A program made the translations under genes and the position numbers. From Prorocentrum cordatum (Eukaryota; Sar; Dinophyceae; Prorocentrales; Prorocentraceae): a DNA stretch of 64,000 nt. The notes below the pieces were generated by a model. The model was not told the DNA's origin. It searched no databases and was given only the letters and a program-made list of their open reading frames with translations. The stretch spans positions 51,602 through 115,601 of the forward strand of contig CAUYUJ010007491.1 in NCBI GenBank assembly GCA_963575745.1, in the 5' to 3' direction. Positions 1 to 10,612 of the stretch are shown in pieces. How positions within the stretch are numbered: the stretch's first letter is position 1; the number at the start of each line of letters is the position of its first letter.

Positions 1-790
1 AGGCTCAACTGGTTAACGGGAGCTCTGAACGGCGCGCGGCCTATCCGTTTGCGCTCGCGATCAAAAAGTATCTTCGCAGGCCCATCGAGAAATTACTGCC
101 GGGCGAGCTGCCGCGAGAAGGGAAGCGCGGCAGCGTCCGAGAACCAGAGATACCGCCAAAGCCAGAGGAGTGCTTAGCCCAGCTCCCGCCCCCTCGGAGA
201 TGGCTGAGGAAGCCTTGGGGCCACACTGCGGTTTTCTTGAAGCCGTCTTGGAATCCTCAGCGGCTTTTCCTGGGGCTCTCGGGGGGCCCGTGTGGGGGCC
301 TTTCAGGCCCTCTCGGTGCTTCCTTGGGAGTCCGATCGACCCAGAAGAAGAGGTCTCTGGTATCACCTCCCTGGACCCTGAAATGTGTTCCCGCTGGGCT
401 TCAGGTGTCCTTCAAAAGCGAACGCATTAAAAGAAAGAAAAAAGCATTCCAATAATATGGACTCGTTCAACGATGTTGACCTCTTGGGGGGCCCTTTCGG
501 AGGCTCGGGGGCCACATCCTGCCCATCTTGTGACCCTCCTAGGGCCCTGCTGGAGGCCAGCGTGGGGCATTTTGCGCCATCTAGGAGGCGATCGGGGTCT
601 CAGACCATATTGATGTCGAGTAGTGCCAAAGTGCATGCTCTGAGGCCTTCGTCGTCACCTGTCGTCGTCTGTCCCGCTGTAACCCCCGCGGGGCAGAGCG
701 GGCCGGCCCCTCCCGGCGAAGGACATCGTAAGGCCACCGTGCGCGGCGGGAGGGCAAGGGGCAAGCCCCTCCCCGAGGGGAAGACCAGCA
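1..790. other. GC-rich stretch, no gene recognised
   Basis: Open frames exist on both strands, but none shows a recognisable domain, and their composition simply follows the GC-rich DNA. No repeat array or RNA gene is visible. The next element starts at about 791. Confidence 0.5.
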
Positions 791-1175
791 GGTGAAAAAA
801 CACACAGGCACAATGAATCGTCGACTCCCAGGAAAATATGGGAAATATGGGAAGTTTGGGGGAAGACAGAATTTCAGAGCCCCGAATCATCAGGGGTAAC
901 TCGGGTCAGGGGTAACTCGGGTTCCTTTTTCGGGAGTCCGAACCCGACTTACCCCGGACCCGAGTTACCCCGGATAATTCGGGCGTCCAGAGCCCCGAAT
1001 CATCAGGGGTAACTCGGGTCAGGGGTAATTCGGGTTCCTTTTTCGGAAATCCAAACCCGAGTTACCCCGGACCCGAGTTACCCCGGATAACTCGGGCGCC
1101 CAAGAATTCGGAAAAGATACGAACATAGGGTGAATCCTGGGATTTGTGTGTATTCATTTGTGTGTACTTGGGCCA
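791..1175 (+). mobile_element. Dispersed short element, ACACAC/GTGTGT-ended, copy 1
   Basis: It opens with an A-run plus ACACACAGGCACAAT and contains AAAATATGGGAAATATGGG. It closes with TGTGTGTATT and TTTGTGTGT, then GGGCC. The same order occurs at 30128-30290 (+) and in reverse complement at 5761-5913. The CA-rich start and GT-rich end are roughly complementary, so it resembles a non-autonomous TIR element. This copy is enlarged by a 226-bp tandem duplication in its middle. No coding capacity is seen. Confidence 0.55.
876..1101. repeat. 113-bp tandem duplication, each unit a hairpin
   Basis: Two units (876-988, 989-1101) start AGAGCCCCGAATCATCAGG and differ at a few bases. Inside each, GGGGTAACTCGGGT motifs on the left pair with ACCCGAGTTACCCC motifs on the right around a TTCCTTTTTCGG centre, so each unit can fold into a long hairpin. 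Confidence 0.8.
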
Positions 1176-1315
1176 CCTTAGAAGAGGCGGCTGCCCTGCA
1201 CCCGGAGGGCTGGCGGGCTTACCCTCTCAGAGGGGGGGCCGCAGAAAGTTCTCGCTGGTCGAGGGGCCACTCGAGGCCCACACCTTGGAGGGTTTCTCCT
1301 AAGGGCTTAGGCGAC

Positions 1316-1379
1316 CCCTCCTCCTCCTCCTCCTCCTCCTCCTCCTCCTCCTCCTCCTCCTCCTCCTCCTCCTCCTCCT
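1316..1379. repeat. (CTC)n microsatellite
   Basis: About 21 perfect CTC/TCC triplets. The surrounding 1102-1545 holds no recognisable gene. Confidence 0.95.
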
Positions 1380-1545
1380 TCGGGGGTGGACAGACCTCCT
1401 ACCCTGACACGTCGACTAAGGAATTGGCCGTTTTCGGTTCGCGAGAGGGCGTCGCGGCCGTCATTTTTGCGGGTCCAGGTCCGTCGGTTTCGGTCCTAGG
1501 CCGTTTTCACGAAGGGGAGGTTTACTAAAGGGAGGTTTGTCCACC

Positions 1546-1731
1546 GCCGACTCCTCTCTCCTCCTCTCTCCTCCCTCTAATAATCCTTCATATCATACTA
1601 ATACTCCTCCTCAATAATAATCAATTTTCCGTCCTAAACACAAAATCTACCTACCTCCTCCTCTCTCATCCTCCTCCTTCCCCCTCCTCTCCTCCTCCTC
1701 CTCCTCCTCTCTCCTCCTCCTCCTCCTCCTT
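1546..1731. repeat. Imperfect CT/CTC-rich tract
   Basis: Interrupted CTCCT blocks broken by short AT-rich pieces. It resembles a decayed pyrimidine microsatellite. Confidence 0.8.
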
Positions 1732-1949
1732 GGGTCGCCTTCGGCCCCGGGGGAAACCGTGCAGCCCACACCTTTGGCACAGAGATGCGTTCCTTCTATA
1801 TCTTATGACACGACTGCAGGCTGCAGTTGACAGGGGAGGCGGCGGAGGAGGAGGAGGAGGAGTGTGCACGGATCCACCGCTGCTAATGAGTGCAGCTACG
1901 CGCGAGCGTTTTTTTTTCACGCGCTGCCCTGGCTGCCGCCGCACTGGCA

Positions 1950-2300
1950 AAGAAAACCACCCTCGGTCTTCGCCCGTGCCGCGTTGTCTTCTCCAAGGTC
2001 AACTCTCGGCTGGACGCCCGTTCGCATCGCGGTCGGAGTAGGCCATCCTCGGCCGCCGCCCGTGTGGCCGCGCTGTCCAAGTGGAGGCTCGTGGCCGAAG
2101 GGGGGAGATCACCCTCGGTCTTCACCCCTGCCGCGCTGCCTTCTGAGACACGTCAGCAATTCGTCGGAGGCACACTCGCTTCACGGTCAAAGGAGACCAT
2201 CCTCGGTCGTCGCCCGTGCCGCGTTGCCTTGTAGGATGTGGTTGGACTTTGCTCTCTTCACGGTCGAAGTAGGCCACCCTCGGCTTCGCCCGTGGTGCCT
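1950..2300. repeat. Degenerate ~70-85-bp minisatellite, five copies
   Basis: The core (A/G)CC(A/C)(C/T)CCTCGG followed by CGCCCGTG-CGC recurs near 1955, 2041, 2108, 2190 and 2268. Spacing varies, so this is an old array. No gene is recognised. Confidence 0.65.
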
Positions 2301-2360
2301 CATGTCCATACACATGGTTCGTCTCCAGTGCTTCGAAGGGTGTCTGATGTTTCGGGGGCC

Positions 2361-2466
2361 AAGATCCTTTCGTTTCTAAGTGTTCTATCCTGGGCCTCTT
2401 CCTGGCCACTAGGGGGCCAGGACCAATTAGAAACGAGCACCGTCAGAATTAGAAAGGAACGACGTG
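2361..2466. mobile_element. Short foldback element, copy 1
   Basis: Contains TTTCTAAGTGTTCTATCC, GGGCCTCTTCCTGGCC and AATTAGAAACGAGCAC. It closely matches 25731-25846. GGCCTCTTCCTGGCC faces GGGGGCCAGGA, and TTTCTAA faces TTAGAAA, giving an imperfect palindrome. Noncoding. Confidence 0.6.
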
Positions 2467-2819
2467 TATTCTTGCTCCGAGGACTTCCTGGCCCACATGC
2501 CCGTGGAGGAGCTCCCCGCGGCACACACACCCAGGCCAGGAGGAGAGAGGAGAGGAGAGGAGAGGAGGAGGGCTGGAGGCGTCAGCCGGCCCTGTTTGAA
2601 CCGTTGTGGACGAGGCCCTGACCTGCTCTTCCCCGGGAATCGCTCTGCAAGCTGTGCCTTGTTTCAATCGGCGCATTGCTGATCAGGTATAAGTCATTGC
2701 ATCAAGCTTGCCACGAGTGCGGGGAAGGCGCCGGTTGGTGGACTGGTGATGATGCGCAGGGTGCTGATTCCAATGCTTGTGTCTGTCACTTAGCGCCTGT
2801 CTTGTGTATGTGTATGTGT

Positions 2820-3060
2820 TGTTCCTCCTCCTCCTCCTCCTCCTCCTCCTCCTCCTCATCCCTTCTCTCTCTATTTCTTTATTTCTCTCTCTCTCTCGCT
2901 CCGTCTGTCTTTCTCTGTTTTTGTTGTTATCTCTCTCTATCTCCCTCTCTTCATTTGTTTATTTGTGTTTGATTAGTTTTTTTTTTTTTTTTTTTTTTCT
3001 CTCTCTCTCTCTCTTTTGTTATTTGTTATTTGTCTCTCTCTCTCTCTCTCTATCTCTTCT
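2820..3060. repeat. Pyrimidine microsatellite cluster
   Basis: (CTC)n at about 2824-2857, a T-run of about 22 at 2976-2998, and (CT)n tracts to 3058. Leu/Ser-rich frames across it reflect the repeat and are not a protein. Confidence 0.9.
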
Positions 3061-4073
3061 CGCCGCGGCAACAATGATGGCAGCCTCCGTCTCCGCGCGT
3101 AGTGTCAACAGGCTTCTGGCCTACACGCGTGAGTTCACGGCAAAGGTGATGTTGGCATATAGTGCAAGGTGTTTGTTCGGGGTTGCCGCATTGATTATGC
3201 ATCTTCATGATGCAGCGCTCGCCAATTACAGTGCCTGCAGACGTCCTGTGTCTCCGACATGCTCGCTAGGAGAGAAGCCTTCCGAGATGAGAGGAGCAAT
3301 GGAGCACGTAGCCCATCTTCCGCTTCAGCGAAGTGCGAGTGTTTCGCGTTACGGTCAATTATCTCTTGCGCTTTTATTGAGAACTCCTTTCTCGGTTTTC
3401 TTTTGCGCAGACACTGGCGTCATCCATGCCAGGAGTAACATTGTTTGGGGGGTGATATGAACTCGGGGAGGGCCCAGTGGACGAGGCAGATGGAGGGGTT
3501 GGGGCAAAGGTTGTGCTACGGAGTAGCGTGAGGCGCTCGCAAACTCGAGCGGCAACGATAGCATTGCTAAGCGATTTGACTTTTGCGCCTTGCAGGCGCC
3601 CTCTGCACTTCTACGTGTCACTGCCATTCTTCCACCACCTCCTGCTGCCGCTACTTCTCCTGCTCCCTCTTCCCATCCTGCGCCAACTTTTGAACTCTGC
3701 CTCCCCACAGCGGCATCAGAAGCCCTGGCCGTGGCAGGATCTCTTGCTTTCCCGCAGGACTTGCCCTCGGTGGCCTGCCAAGGGCGGCGCCCGCTCCTGG
3801 AGGGAGAACAGCACCATCGGCCATCGCCCGTCTGGGGTTCTGGCCTCTCGGCGTCCTGGAGAAGCCTAGCCTTTCCCAGCGTGCCTGTGGGGGAGAAAAC
3901 ACCGGAGACGAGACAGCCGGGGCACGCAGCCCAGCTCTCGCGTCGGATGCGTCGTGCCTTGCTGCTCCCCTTCGTGCATGCCCGGCGTCTACCCTGCAGC
4001 TGTTGCGCCCCTGCCGTGGCCCGCCGCTCCGGCCATGCCCTCGCCGCTCTCGCCCTCGCCCCCAACCTCCCTC
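3061..4073. other. No gene recognised
   Basis: Mixed-composition sequence. One frame at 3063-3457 reads without stops after the CT tract, but it shows no domain, and its N-terminal part is repeat-encoded. I would not call a gene here. Confidence 0.4.
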
Positions 4074-4241
4074 AGGGGAACGAGCAGAGGCGTAAACACA
4101 AAAAACTCGGAGGTCCGCGCGGATTTTTCGAGTCGGCGTCGGAGACCCCTCCTTGCCGCGCGGGGGCCCCAGGGCCGACCCCGGGGGATCCGGGCGGGCC
4201 TCCGAGCTTTGATGTTCACGTCACGGCTCGTTCCCCCGAGC
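4074..4241. mobile_element. Diverged TIR/foldback element
   Basis: The left end AGGGGAACGAGCAGAGGCG faces the right end CACGGCTCGTTCCCCC. Inside the ends, CTCGGAGGTCCGCGCGG faces CGGGCCTCCGAG. It matches the outer and inner ends of the element at 25647-26226, so it looks like an older copy. Confidence 0.55.
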
Positions 4242-4385
4242 CTCGGCTCGCCGAGCGCGGCCCACGGCTCGCAGAGTGCCTGCTCGCAAACGTCAGAAAA
4301 CAAAAACACGCGCGTCTGCTTCGATGTGAATTTATCGTGGGGCCCTCGCGGCGGAGCCAGGCCTCTTGCAGGCAGATGCTTCGCG

Positions 4386-4605
4386 AGTGCAGTCGGCCCG
4401 CAGAGTAAGGATAGGCATCTCTCCCAGGGGTACCCCTGCATCCTTGCCTCCTGGGTCCATCCCTGGACACTTTCGTTGGCCGCGCCCCGCTCGAAACGCT
4501 TCGACATGGGCGTCCAAGGCCCTTGCATCCCTATCGCGCACCCTTCCTATCCGGGTTGACTGTCGTGGAAGGCGCTCGTCTATCGACCCTGCCCCACCAC
4601 GGCCG
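4386..4605. repeat. Dispersed ~200-bp repeat, copy 1
   Basis: Shares GGGTACCCCTG, GCGTCCAAGGCCCTT and TCGACCCTGCC in the same order with 28322-28530. Strongly diverged. No function visible. Confidence 0.5.
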
Positions 4606-4785
4606 CTGCGCCACGCCTGCCGTGCACCCTCCTGCTCGCCGTCGCCCCCTCCGTCCTCCTCCTGCCCTGGGCCCCGCCCTGCCGGGCCTTTTTGCCTCTC
4701 GGTCGGGGGACCCTGCCCTCCGGGGGAGGGCGCCCCGCGCGGGAGGGAGGAGCGGGGAGCAGGGAGAGCGAGAGGTCCTCCTCCC

Positions 4786-4934
4786 CCTCCTCCTCCTCCT
4801 CCTCCTCCTCCTCCTCCTCCTCCTCCTCCTCCTCCTCCTCCTCCTCCTCCTCCTCCTCCTCCTCAGAGAGAGAGAGAGAGAGAGAGAGCGAGGCGGGAGA
4901 CGAGAGGGACGGAGAGAGAGAGAGAGAGAGAGAC
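4786..4934. repeat. (CTC)n followed by (AG)n
   Basis: About 26 CTC triplets (4786-4864) run straight into AG dinucleotides at 4865-4889, with a second AG block at 4912-4934. Confidence 0.95.
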
Positions 4935-5165
4935 GCGAGGCGGGAGACGAGCGATGGAAGGGAGGGAGGGCCGGGCTGGGGCCTCGGGCGGCCGCTCGGC
5001 CGCGGGAGCGGGTTGAGACCTGGGCCCGGCCAGCTGCGCCGAGTGCTCGCCGCGTGCGCCGGCGAGGGCCCCGCCGCGCGGCGCGGGGGCTCCGCCCGCC
5101 GCCGCGAGGCCCGCGAGGCCCGCCCACCCCGAGCGCAGCACCCTCGCTCGAGGGAAGAGTGTCGC

Positions 5166-5361
5166 AGGCCTGGAGGCGGACACCGACACCAACATCGGCG
5201 GTTTGCCTCCACCGAGGGAAGACGGTCCCGATCTCGGCGATGGTGGTAAGATTCTGGCTTCCAAGGTGACCGAAACATTGCCACCGACACCGAAATCTAG
5301 GATCATCTTCCCCATGTGGAGGCAACCCCCTGTGTTGGTGTTGGTGCCCATTTCTAGGCCT
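5166..5361. mobile_element. 196-bp palindromic foldback element, copy 1
   Basis: It runs from AGGCCT to AGGCCT and reads almost the same on both strands. The left arm (GACACCAACATCGGCGG, TTGCCTCCAC) pairs with the right arm (GTGGAGGCAA, TGTTGGTGTTGGTG). A second copy of the same length lies at 50060-50255. Frames on either strand give similar Gly/Thr-rich peptides because of the palindrome, not because it is coding. Confidence 0.75.
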
Positions 5362-5760
5362 CCAGAAGAAGAAAACCACCCAGACCCGATACTCGGCGTT
5401 CGCAAGAGCGGCCCTTGGCGTTTCGCAGGCAGCCCTGCCCTGCTCGATGCCTTCTGTGGGTGCGTCTGCAGCACAGCCTCGCTTGTCAGGGGTGGTTCTT
5501 GTAGGGGTGGAGTTTTTGCCCTCTATCTATTCACGAGGCCGCCAGAAGCTGCCCCGCATCGACGGCCAGCGTGGACGGCAGCTCCGCCACCCTCCACGGC
5601 CCCGAGAGCTCGATGGGGCTCCTCCGCGCCGCCCACGGCCCCGTGCGGGCCGCCGCGCGCCGCGCGCCGGGCCTCCCCCGCGCGCGTCGCCCCAGCGAGC
5701 ACGGCGCGCAGCGCCTCCGCGAAGGCCTCCGAGGAGGTGCGGTCGGGGTTCCCGCGTGAA
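5362..5760. other. No gene recognised
   Basis: GC-rich between two mobile elements. The frames have no recognisable domain. Confidence 0.4.
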
Positions 5761-5913
5761 GGTCAAGGGGCCCGGGGACACACAAAGAAATACACACAGA
5801 TCCCAGGATCCCCTTTTTTCTGGATTTCCGTCTCCCCCCCCACTTCCCATATTTTCCCACATTTTCCTGGGAGTCAGCGATGAAGTGTGCCTGTGTGTTT
5901 TTTCCCTCCTGAG
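5761..5913 (-). mobile_element. Dispersed short element, ACACAC/GTGTGT-ended, copy 2
   Basis: Reverse complement of the 791-1175 and 30128-30290 family. It reads GACACACAAAGAAATACACAC, then CCCATATTTTCCCACATTTTCC, and ends GTGTGTTTTTTCCC. It lacks the tandem insertion of copy 1. Confidence 0.6.
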
Positions 5914-6049
5914 AAGGCCGGGCATGCCCGCGGCGTCCAGAGTGCTTCGACGGCCCATGCTGGCCAGGCCGCCCGCGAGCTCGAGCCGCTCCGCATCCTC
6001 GCCTCTGGGCCTGACCGCGCTCGAGCCCGAGCCGCTCCACCCTCTGCGC

Positions 6050-6171
6050 CTCCGGAGGAGGAGGAGGAGGAGGAGAGGAGGAGGAGGAGGAGGAGGAGGA
6101 GGAGGAGGAGGAGGAGGAGGAGGAAGAGGAGGAGGAGGAGGAGGAGGAGGAGGAGGAGGAGGAGGAGGAGC
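6050..6171. repeat. (GGA)n microsatellite
   Basis: About 40 triplets with few interruptions. The purine strand is on top, opposite in orientation to the CTC tracts at 1.3 and 4.8 kb. Confidence 0.95.
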
Positions 6172-6660
6172 TCGAGCCGCTCCTCCCTCATGCTGCGGCG
6201 GCCCTTCTTGGATCCAGCTCCACGGCGGCCCGCACGGGCGCCATCCGCGGGAGGGGTGCCCCTTCCGGCGCACTGGCTGGCGCCGAGGGCGTCCGAGGTC
6301 TGGACATCCTCGCGGGACGTCCGGGGGCGCCGTGTGGCCCTGCGCCGGCTCTCCCGCCGTCAAGTTGGCCCGCGCGGCCGAGTGCTCGCACTCGCCCGCC
6401 CGTGGGAGCGAGCCCAGACCCCCTCGCGTCGTGAAAAAATCACGACGGAAGGTTTTTCTCTATTTTCCCCCTCTGGAGGTCCTCACCGGGCCACGGGAGC
6501 GTCAAAAAACGACTCAGGATGAAAAACCGGTCCCGGGGAAAGGGTCCAGACCTCTGGGGGTCGACGTCATGAAAAAATCACGACGTCGGGGGTCTGGGAG
6601 GGCGACTTCCTTGGGGGTCAGCCCGCGAAGTGCTGTGGGCGCGGGCCGCCTCCTGCCAGG
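6172..6660. other. No gene recognised
   Basis: GC-rich. The motif GTGAAAAAATCACGACG occurs at about 6432 and again at about 6570 (ATGAAAAAATCACGACG), a small internal repeat. Confidence 0.4.
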
Positions 6661-6666
6661 CGCGCA

Positions 6667-6810
6667 CCGAGGAGCACACCGCCGGTGTGCTCCTCGGCGA
6701 CCGGCAGCCGGTGACCGGCAGCCGCCGGCAGACCGCCTGCTGCCGGCAACCGCACACCGCCTGCTGCCGGTGACCGGCAGCAGCCGAGCGGCGCCAAGCA
6801 GACCGCGGCA
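6667..6810. repeat. Perfect hairpin followed by CCGGCAG repeats
   Basis: CCGAGGAGCACACC (6667-6680) and its exact complement (6684-6697) leave only a 3-nt loop. CCGGTGACCGGCAGC and CCGCCTGCTGCCGG motifs then repeat to about 6785. Confidence 0.75.
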
Positions 6811-6956
6811 GACCTCGCCTCCTCGCCAGCAGCTGCGAGGGCGATGGCCTCTCCCCTGCCCTCCCCAGGGGGCAGAGCAAGATCGGAGCCCGTTCGGGGT
6901 CGTGCTCGGCCGACGCCCCAGACTTCGGGTGATCCTCGGGGGTCCCGTCGGCCAAG

Positions 6957-7118
6957 CTTGAAGTCGGGCGCGTCCCTCTACAGGGGGAATCTTCAGAAAT
7001 AGTCACAAGACGTAGTCTGGGGACGATGTTTCCAGTATGTTTGGCTCTTTTTGATTTTTGGGGCTAGCTTTACTTTTCCGCCCCAAATGAGCCTGCAGGG
7101 GGACACGCCCGACCTAAG
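6957..7118. mobile_element. TIR element of the GTCGGGC family, copy A
   Basis: The left end CTTGAAGTCGGGCGCGTCCC faces the right end GGGGGACACGCCCGACCTAAG. Next to each end is an internal CCCTnnAGGGGG palindrome. About 160 bp, noncoding. Related copies are at 33580-33744, 45030-45215 and 50364-50520. Confidence 0.7.
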
Positions 7119-8735
7119 CCAGGGCTGCACCTGAGCAGCGGCTGCCTCACCACGCGCGCTGGCCTCCCCGCTCCGCAGAACTGCTGGCCTCCCCGCCCGA
7201 GCAGCTCGAGCTCCTTCCGCAGCCCCTGGCCGTGCGCCGCGCCTGCCCCTCCGCGAGGACCGGGAGCAGGGCCTCCCGGCCCTCGCGCTGGCGCGTCCCC
7301 GCCCGCTGGCGTGGGGGCGTGCTGCCATGGAGACGCCGCGCGCGCGCACGGCGCGGCCGGCCTGGCCGGGAGCTGTGGACATGCACGTGCGGGCCGCGCG
7401 GCACCGCCACGGGCCGCCCTCCCTCGGCGCGGGCCCGGCCCCCGCCCTCTGAGCTGGAGCCCTCGGGGGCCACAGGCGAACCCGAAACCCCTACCCCCCA
7501 CGATCTCTGAGGGAGAGGGTGGGGTTCGCTGCGTTCGGCAGCTCCCGAGCGGAGGGACCCCCCACCCCCTCAGAAATCGTGGGGGGGGCAGGGGCAGGAA
7601 TCGCATGTGGCCCCCTCTCTCAGCGGGAGCTCCGCTCCGCACGGGCGCCTCCTTCGCCTCGCAGCCCCCCCCCTCCCGAAGCCGAGGCCCCCCCCTCCCC
7701 TCAGGCCGCCGCTCTCCAGGGGTGGCGGCCCGCCGGCCGCCGCCGCGCGAGGACGCGGGCGCCGCCTCCTCGCCCCGGGGGCCCCCGCGCTCTCTCGGCG
7801 GGACCCCTGCTGGCCCGGCGCCCCCCCGGGCTGCGCTCGCGCGCACCCGCGCGCGGCTCCGGCGCGGCGAGGGCCACCTGCCGCCCCGTCGTCGGCGCCC
7901 GCCGTGGGCCCCGCGGCGGCGCGTCCGCCCGGGGCTGCTGGCGGGGCGCAGCCGCGCGCGCCGCGCGCCGCGCGCCGCGGCCCTCGGGAGAGGCCGCTCT
8001 GCTCCCAGGGCGGAGCCGCGCGCCTGGCTCGGGGGGAGGCGCGCAGTGGAGGGGCGATGGAAGGGTGGGGCCAGCGAGGGCTGCGGAGAAGGGGCCCCGG
8101 AGACCCCCGGAAGGGGCCCGTCGGGGCCTCTTTCCCCCCCCCCGCTATCGATCTGTCGCCCGCGTTGCAGCGGAGACCCCTGCCAAGAAGCACCCTGCTT
8201 GCCTCCAGGGTGCCCTGGGTGTCTTGGGTTTCGATGGTTCTGCCATGCAAAGCGTGACGTCCCCACGCCAAAAATCCATGGACGTCATGGGGCCTCAGGG
8301 TTCGGTTTCTTGTGGAAGGTTTCTCGTGGTCGGGCCCCTACTGTACGTCCTGTCCCGCCCTTCCGGTTCTTCTGGCCCCCCTGGCCCTCTGGCCTGCCGC
8401 CCGCCGCCCTCGCTGGCGCACCGCCCCTCTGCCTGGGCTCTGGCCGCCGCTAGCTCCCCGCCCGCCTCGCTTTGGCGCGGCGGCCCTCTCCGCTCCCCGC
8501 CCTCCGCCCGCTGCGTTCTGGGCCTGGCCTGGGCCGCCCCTGCCCGCCGAACTCTGGCGCGGCCTCGCTCCGGGCTGCCCCGCCGCTTGCTGGCTGGCGC
8601 GCAGCGTGGAGCGCAACGTGGCGCGCAGCGTGGAGCTCCTGGTGGCCGGAGAGCGGCCTCGGCGCGGCGCGCCCACGGGCCTGCGGGCCCTTTCCAGGGG
8701 GGCCCGCCGCCGGCTGCAACTCGGCGGTCTCCTCC
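7119..8735. other. Extremely GC-rich, no gene recognised
   Basis: Long open frames exist in several frames because stop codons are rare in this composition. All give Pro/Arg/Ala-rich low-complexity peptides. An imperfect foldback is visible at about 7450-7633, where CCCCCCACGATCTCTGAGGG faces CCCTCAGAAATCGTGGGGGG. Confidence 0.45.
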
Positions 8736-8739
8736 TCCC

Positions 8740-8909
8740 TCCTCCCTCCCTTCCTCCCTCCCTCCCTCCTCTCCCTCTCCTCCTCCTCCTCCTCCTCCTC
8801 CTCCTCCTCCTCCTCCTCCTCCTCCTCCTCCTCCTCCTCCTCCTCCTCCTCCTCCTCCTCCTCCTCCTCCTCCTCCTCCTCCCTCCTCCTCCTCCTCCTC
8901 CTCATCCTC

Positions 8910-8940
<31 letters not shown>

Positions 8941-9135
8941 TCCTCCTCCTCCTCCTCTCCTCCTCCTCCTCCTCCTTCTCCTTCTCAACCTCCTCCTCCT
9001 CCTCCTCCTCCTCCTCCTCCTCCTCCTCCTCCTCCTTCTCCTCCTCTCCTCCTCCTCTCTCTCTCTCCTCCTCTTCCTCTCCTGCTCCTCCTCCTCCTCC
9101 ACTCCTCCTTCCTCCTCCTCCTCCTCCTCCACTTC
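8740..9135. repeat. Long (CTC)n microsatellite
   Basis: About 400 bp of CTC/TCC triplets with short CCC and CTT interruptions. It faces a (GGA)n tract 90 bp downstream. Confidence 0.95.
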
Positions 9136-9225
9136 GGCTCCCGCCCGCCGGGGCTTGACGTGGTCGACCTCGAGCGGCGCCGTCCCCGCGGGGCCCACCG
9201 ACGGGCGTTGGCACCAGTAGAAGGA

Positions 9226-9432
9226 GGAAAGAAGGGGGGAGGAGGGAGGGAGGACGAGGGAGGATGAGGGAGGAGGAGTGGAGGGAGTATGAGGGAGGAG
9301 GGCGGAGGAGGAGGAGGAGGAGGAGGAGGAGGAGGAGGAGGAGGGAGGAGGAGGAGGAGGAGGAGGAGGAGGAGGAGGAGGAGGAGGAGGAGGGAGAGGA
9401 GGGGGGAGGAGGAGGGAGGGGGGAGGGAGGAG
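9226..9432. repeat. (GGA)n microsatellite, inverted partner of the 8740 tract
   Basis: About 200 bp of GGA/GAG triplets with GGGA interruptions. The 90-bp spacer at 9136-9225 is unique GC-rich sequence. Confidence 0.95.
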
Positions 9433-9564
9433 GATAAGTGGGCAGGCGACCAGGCGGGCGGCCGCGCGCAGTGGCGTGGGCGCGCCAGGTGCCACCCAGT
9501 TTGCAGTCCCTGTGCCTGAACCTGGGCCGCGGGGATGGGGGCGCACAGGGGTAAGGAGAAGGGG

Positions 9565-9884
9565 CTGATGATGATGATGATGATGATGAGGAGGAGGAGG
9601 AGGAGGAGGAGGATGAGGATGAGGATGAGGATGAGGATGAGGATGATGGTGATGGTGATGGTGATGGTGATGGTGATGGTGATGATGATGCTGATGTTGA
9701 TAATGATGAGGATGATGATGCTGATGCTGATGCTGATGATGGTGATGGTGATGGTGATGGTGATGGTGACGATGGTGATGATGATGGTGATAATGCTGAT
9801 TAGGTTGATACTGGTGATGATGATGATGATGCTGACGATGATGACGATTGTGATGATGGTGATGGTGATGATGATGATGCTGAT

Positions 9885-9968
<84 letters not shown>

Positions 9969-10270
9969 AATGAGTTCGATGATGACGATGATGGTGATTC
10001 TGATAATGATGGTGATGATAATGACGCTGATACTGATGATAATGTTGACGATGCTGACGAGGAGGAGGATGAGGATGAGGATAAGGATGCGGATGATGAA
10101 TACGATGGTGATGGTGATGATGATGCTGATGCTGATGATGATGATGATGATGATGATGTTCATGTTGCTGATGCTGATGTTAATGAGGATCATGATGCTG
10201 AGGATGATGATCTGGATGATGAGGAGGGGGAGGAGGAGGAGAAGGAGGAGGAGGGGCGGGAGGAGAAGGG
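9565..10270. repeat. (GAT)n microsatellite with GAG ends
   Basis: About 650 bp of GAT with GGT, GCT, GAC and AAT variants, then GAG triplets from 10221. It contains a perfect run of over 20 GATs near 9890-9965. Confidence 0.95.
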
Positions 10271-10437
10271 GGAGGAGGGGATGGAGGGGATAGGGAAAGG
10301 AGGGAGGAACGGAGGGAGGGAGGAAGGGTGTTGCACCTTAGTAGTGGTAACTGGAACATGTCAGAGTGAGGGGGTCGAACGGTCATTCACTGTCCCTGCG
10401 CGCGTGGTTGAAGTGAGGTTCTGCGGTGCGGGGTGTT

Positions 10438-10444
10438 CTTGGTC

Positions 10445-10478
<34 letters not shown>

Positions 10479-10612
10479 CGGTGTTGTTGCTGCTGCCGTT
10501 GCTGTTGCTGCTGCTGCAGCTGCTGCTGCAGGTGTTGTTGGTATGTTTGTTGTTGTTGCTGCTGTTGCTGTTATCAGTGTTGTTGTTGTTGCTGTTGTTG
10601 CAGTTGTTGCTG
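10438..10612. repeat. (TTG)n/(TGC)n microsatellite
   Basis: GTT triplets grading into CTG/TGC and back. Confidence 0.95.

Noticed and set aside
2777-3460. Hydrophobic 227-codon frame
   Set aside because: The Leu/Ser/Phe part is read from CT and T tracts. The remainder has no domain.
7070-8453. Several 200-580-codon frames on both strands
   Set aside because: Stops are rare because GC content is extreme. The peptides are Pro/Arg/Ala-rich and lack motifs.
8312-9267. Long Pro/Leu/Ser frames
   Set aside because: Products of the (CTC)n tract plus GC-rich flanks. All three frames are open, so none is special.
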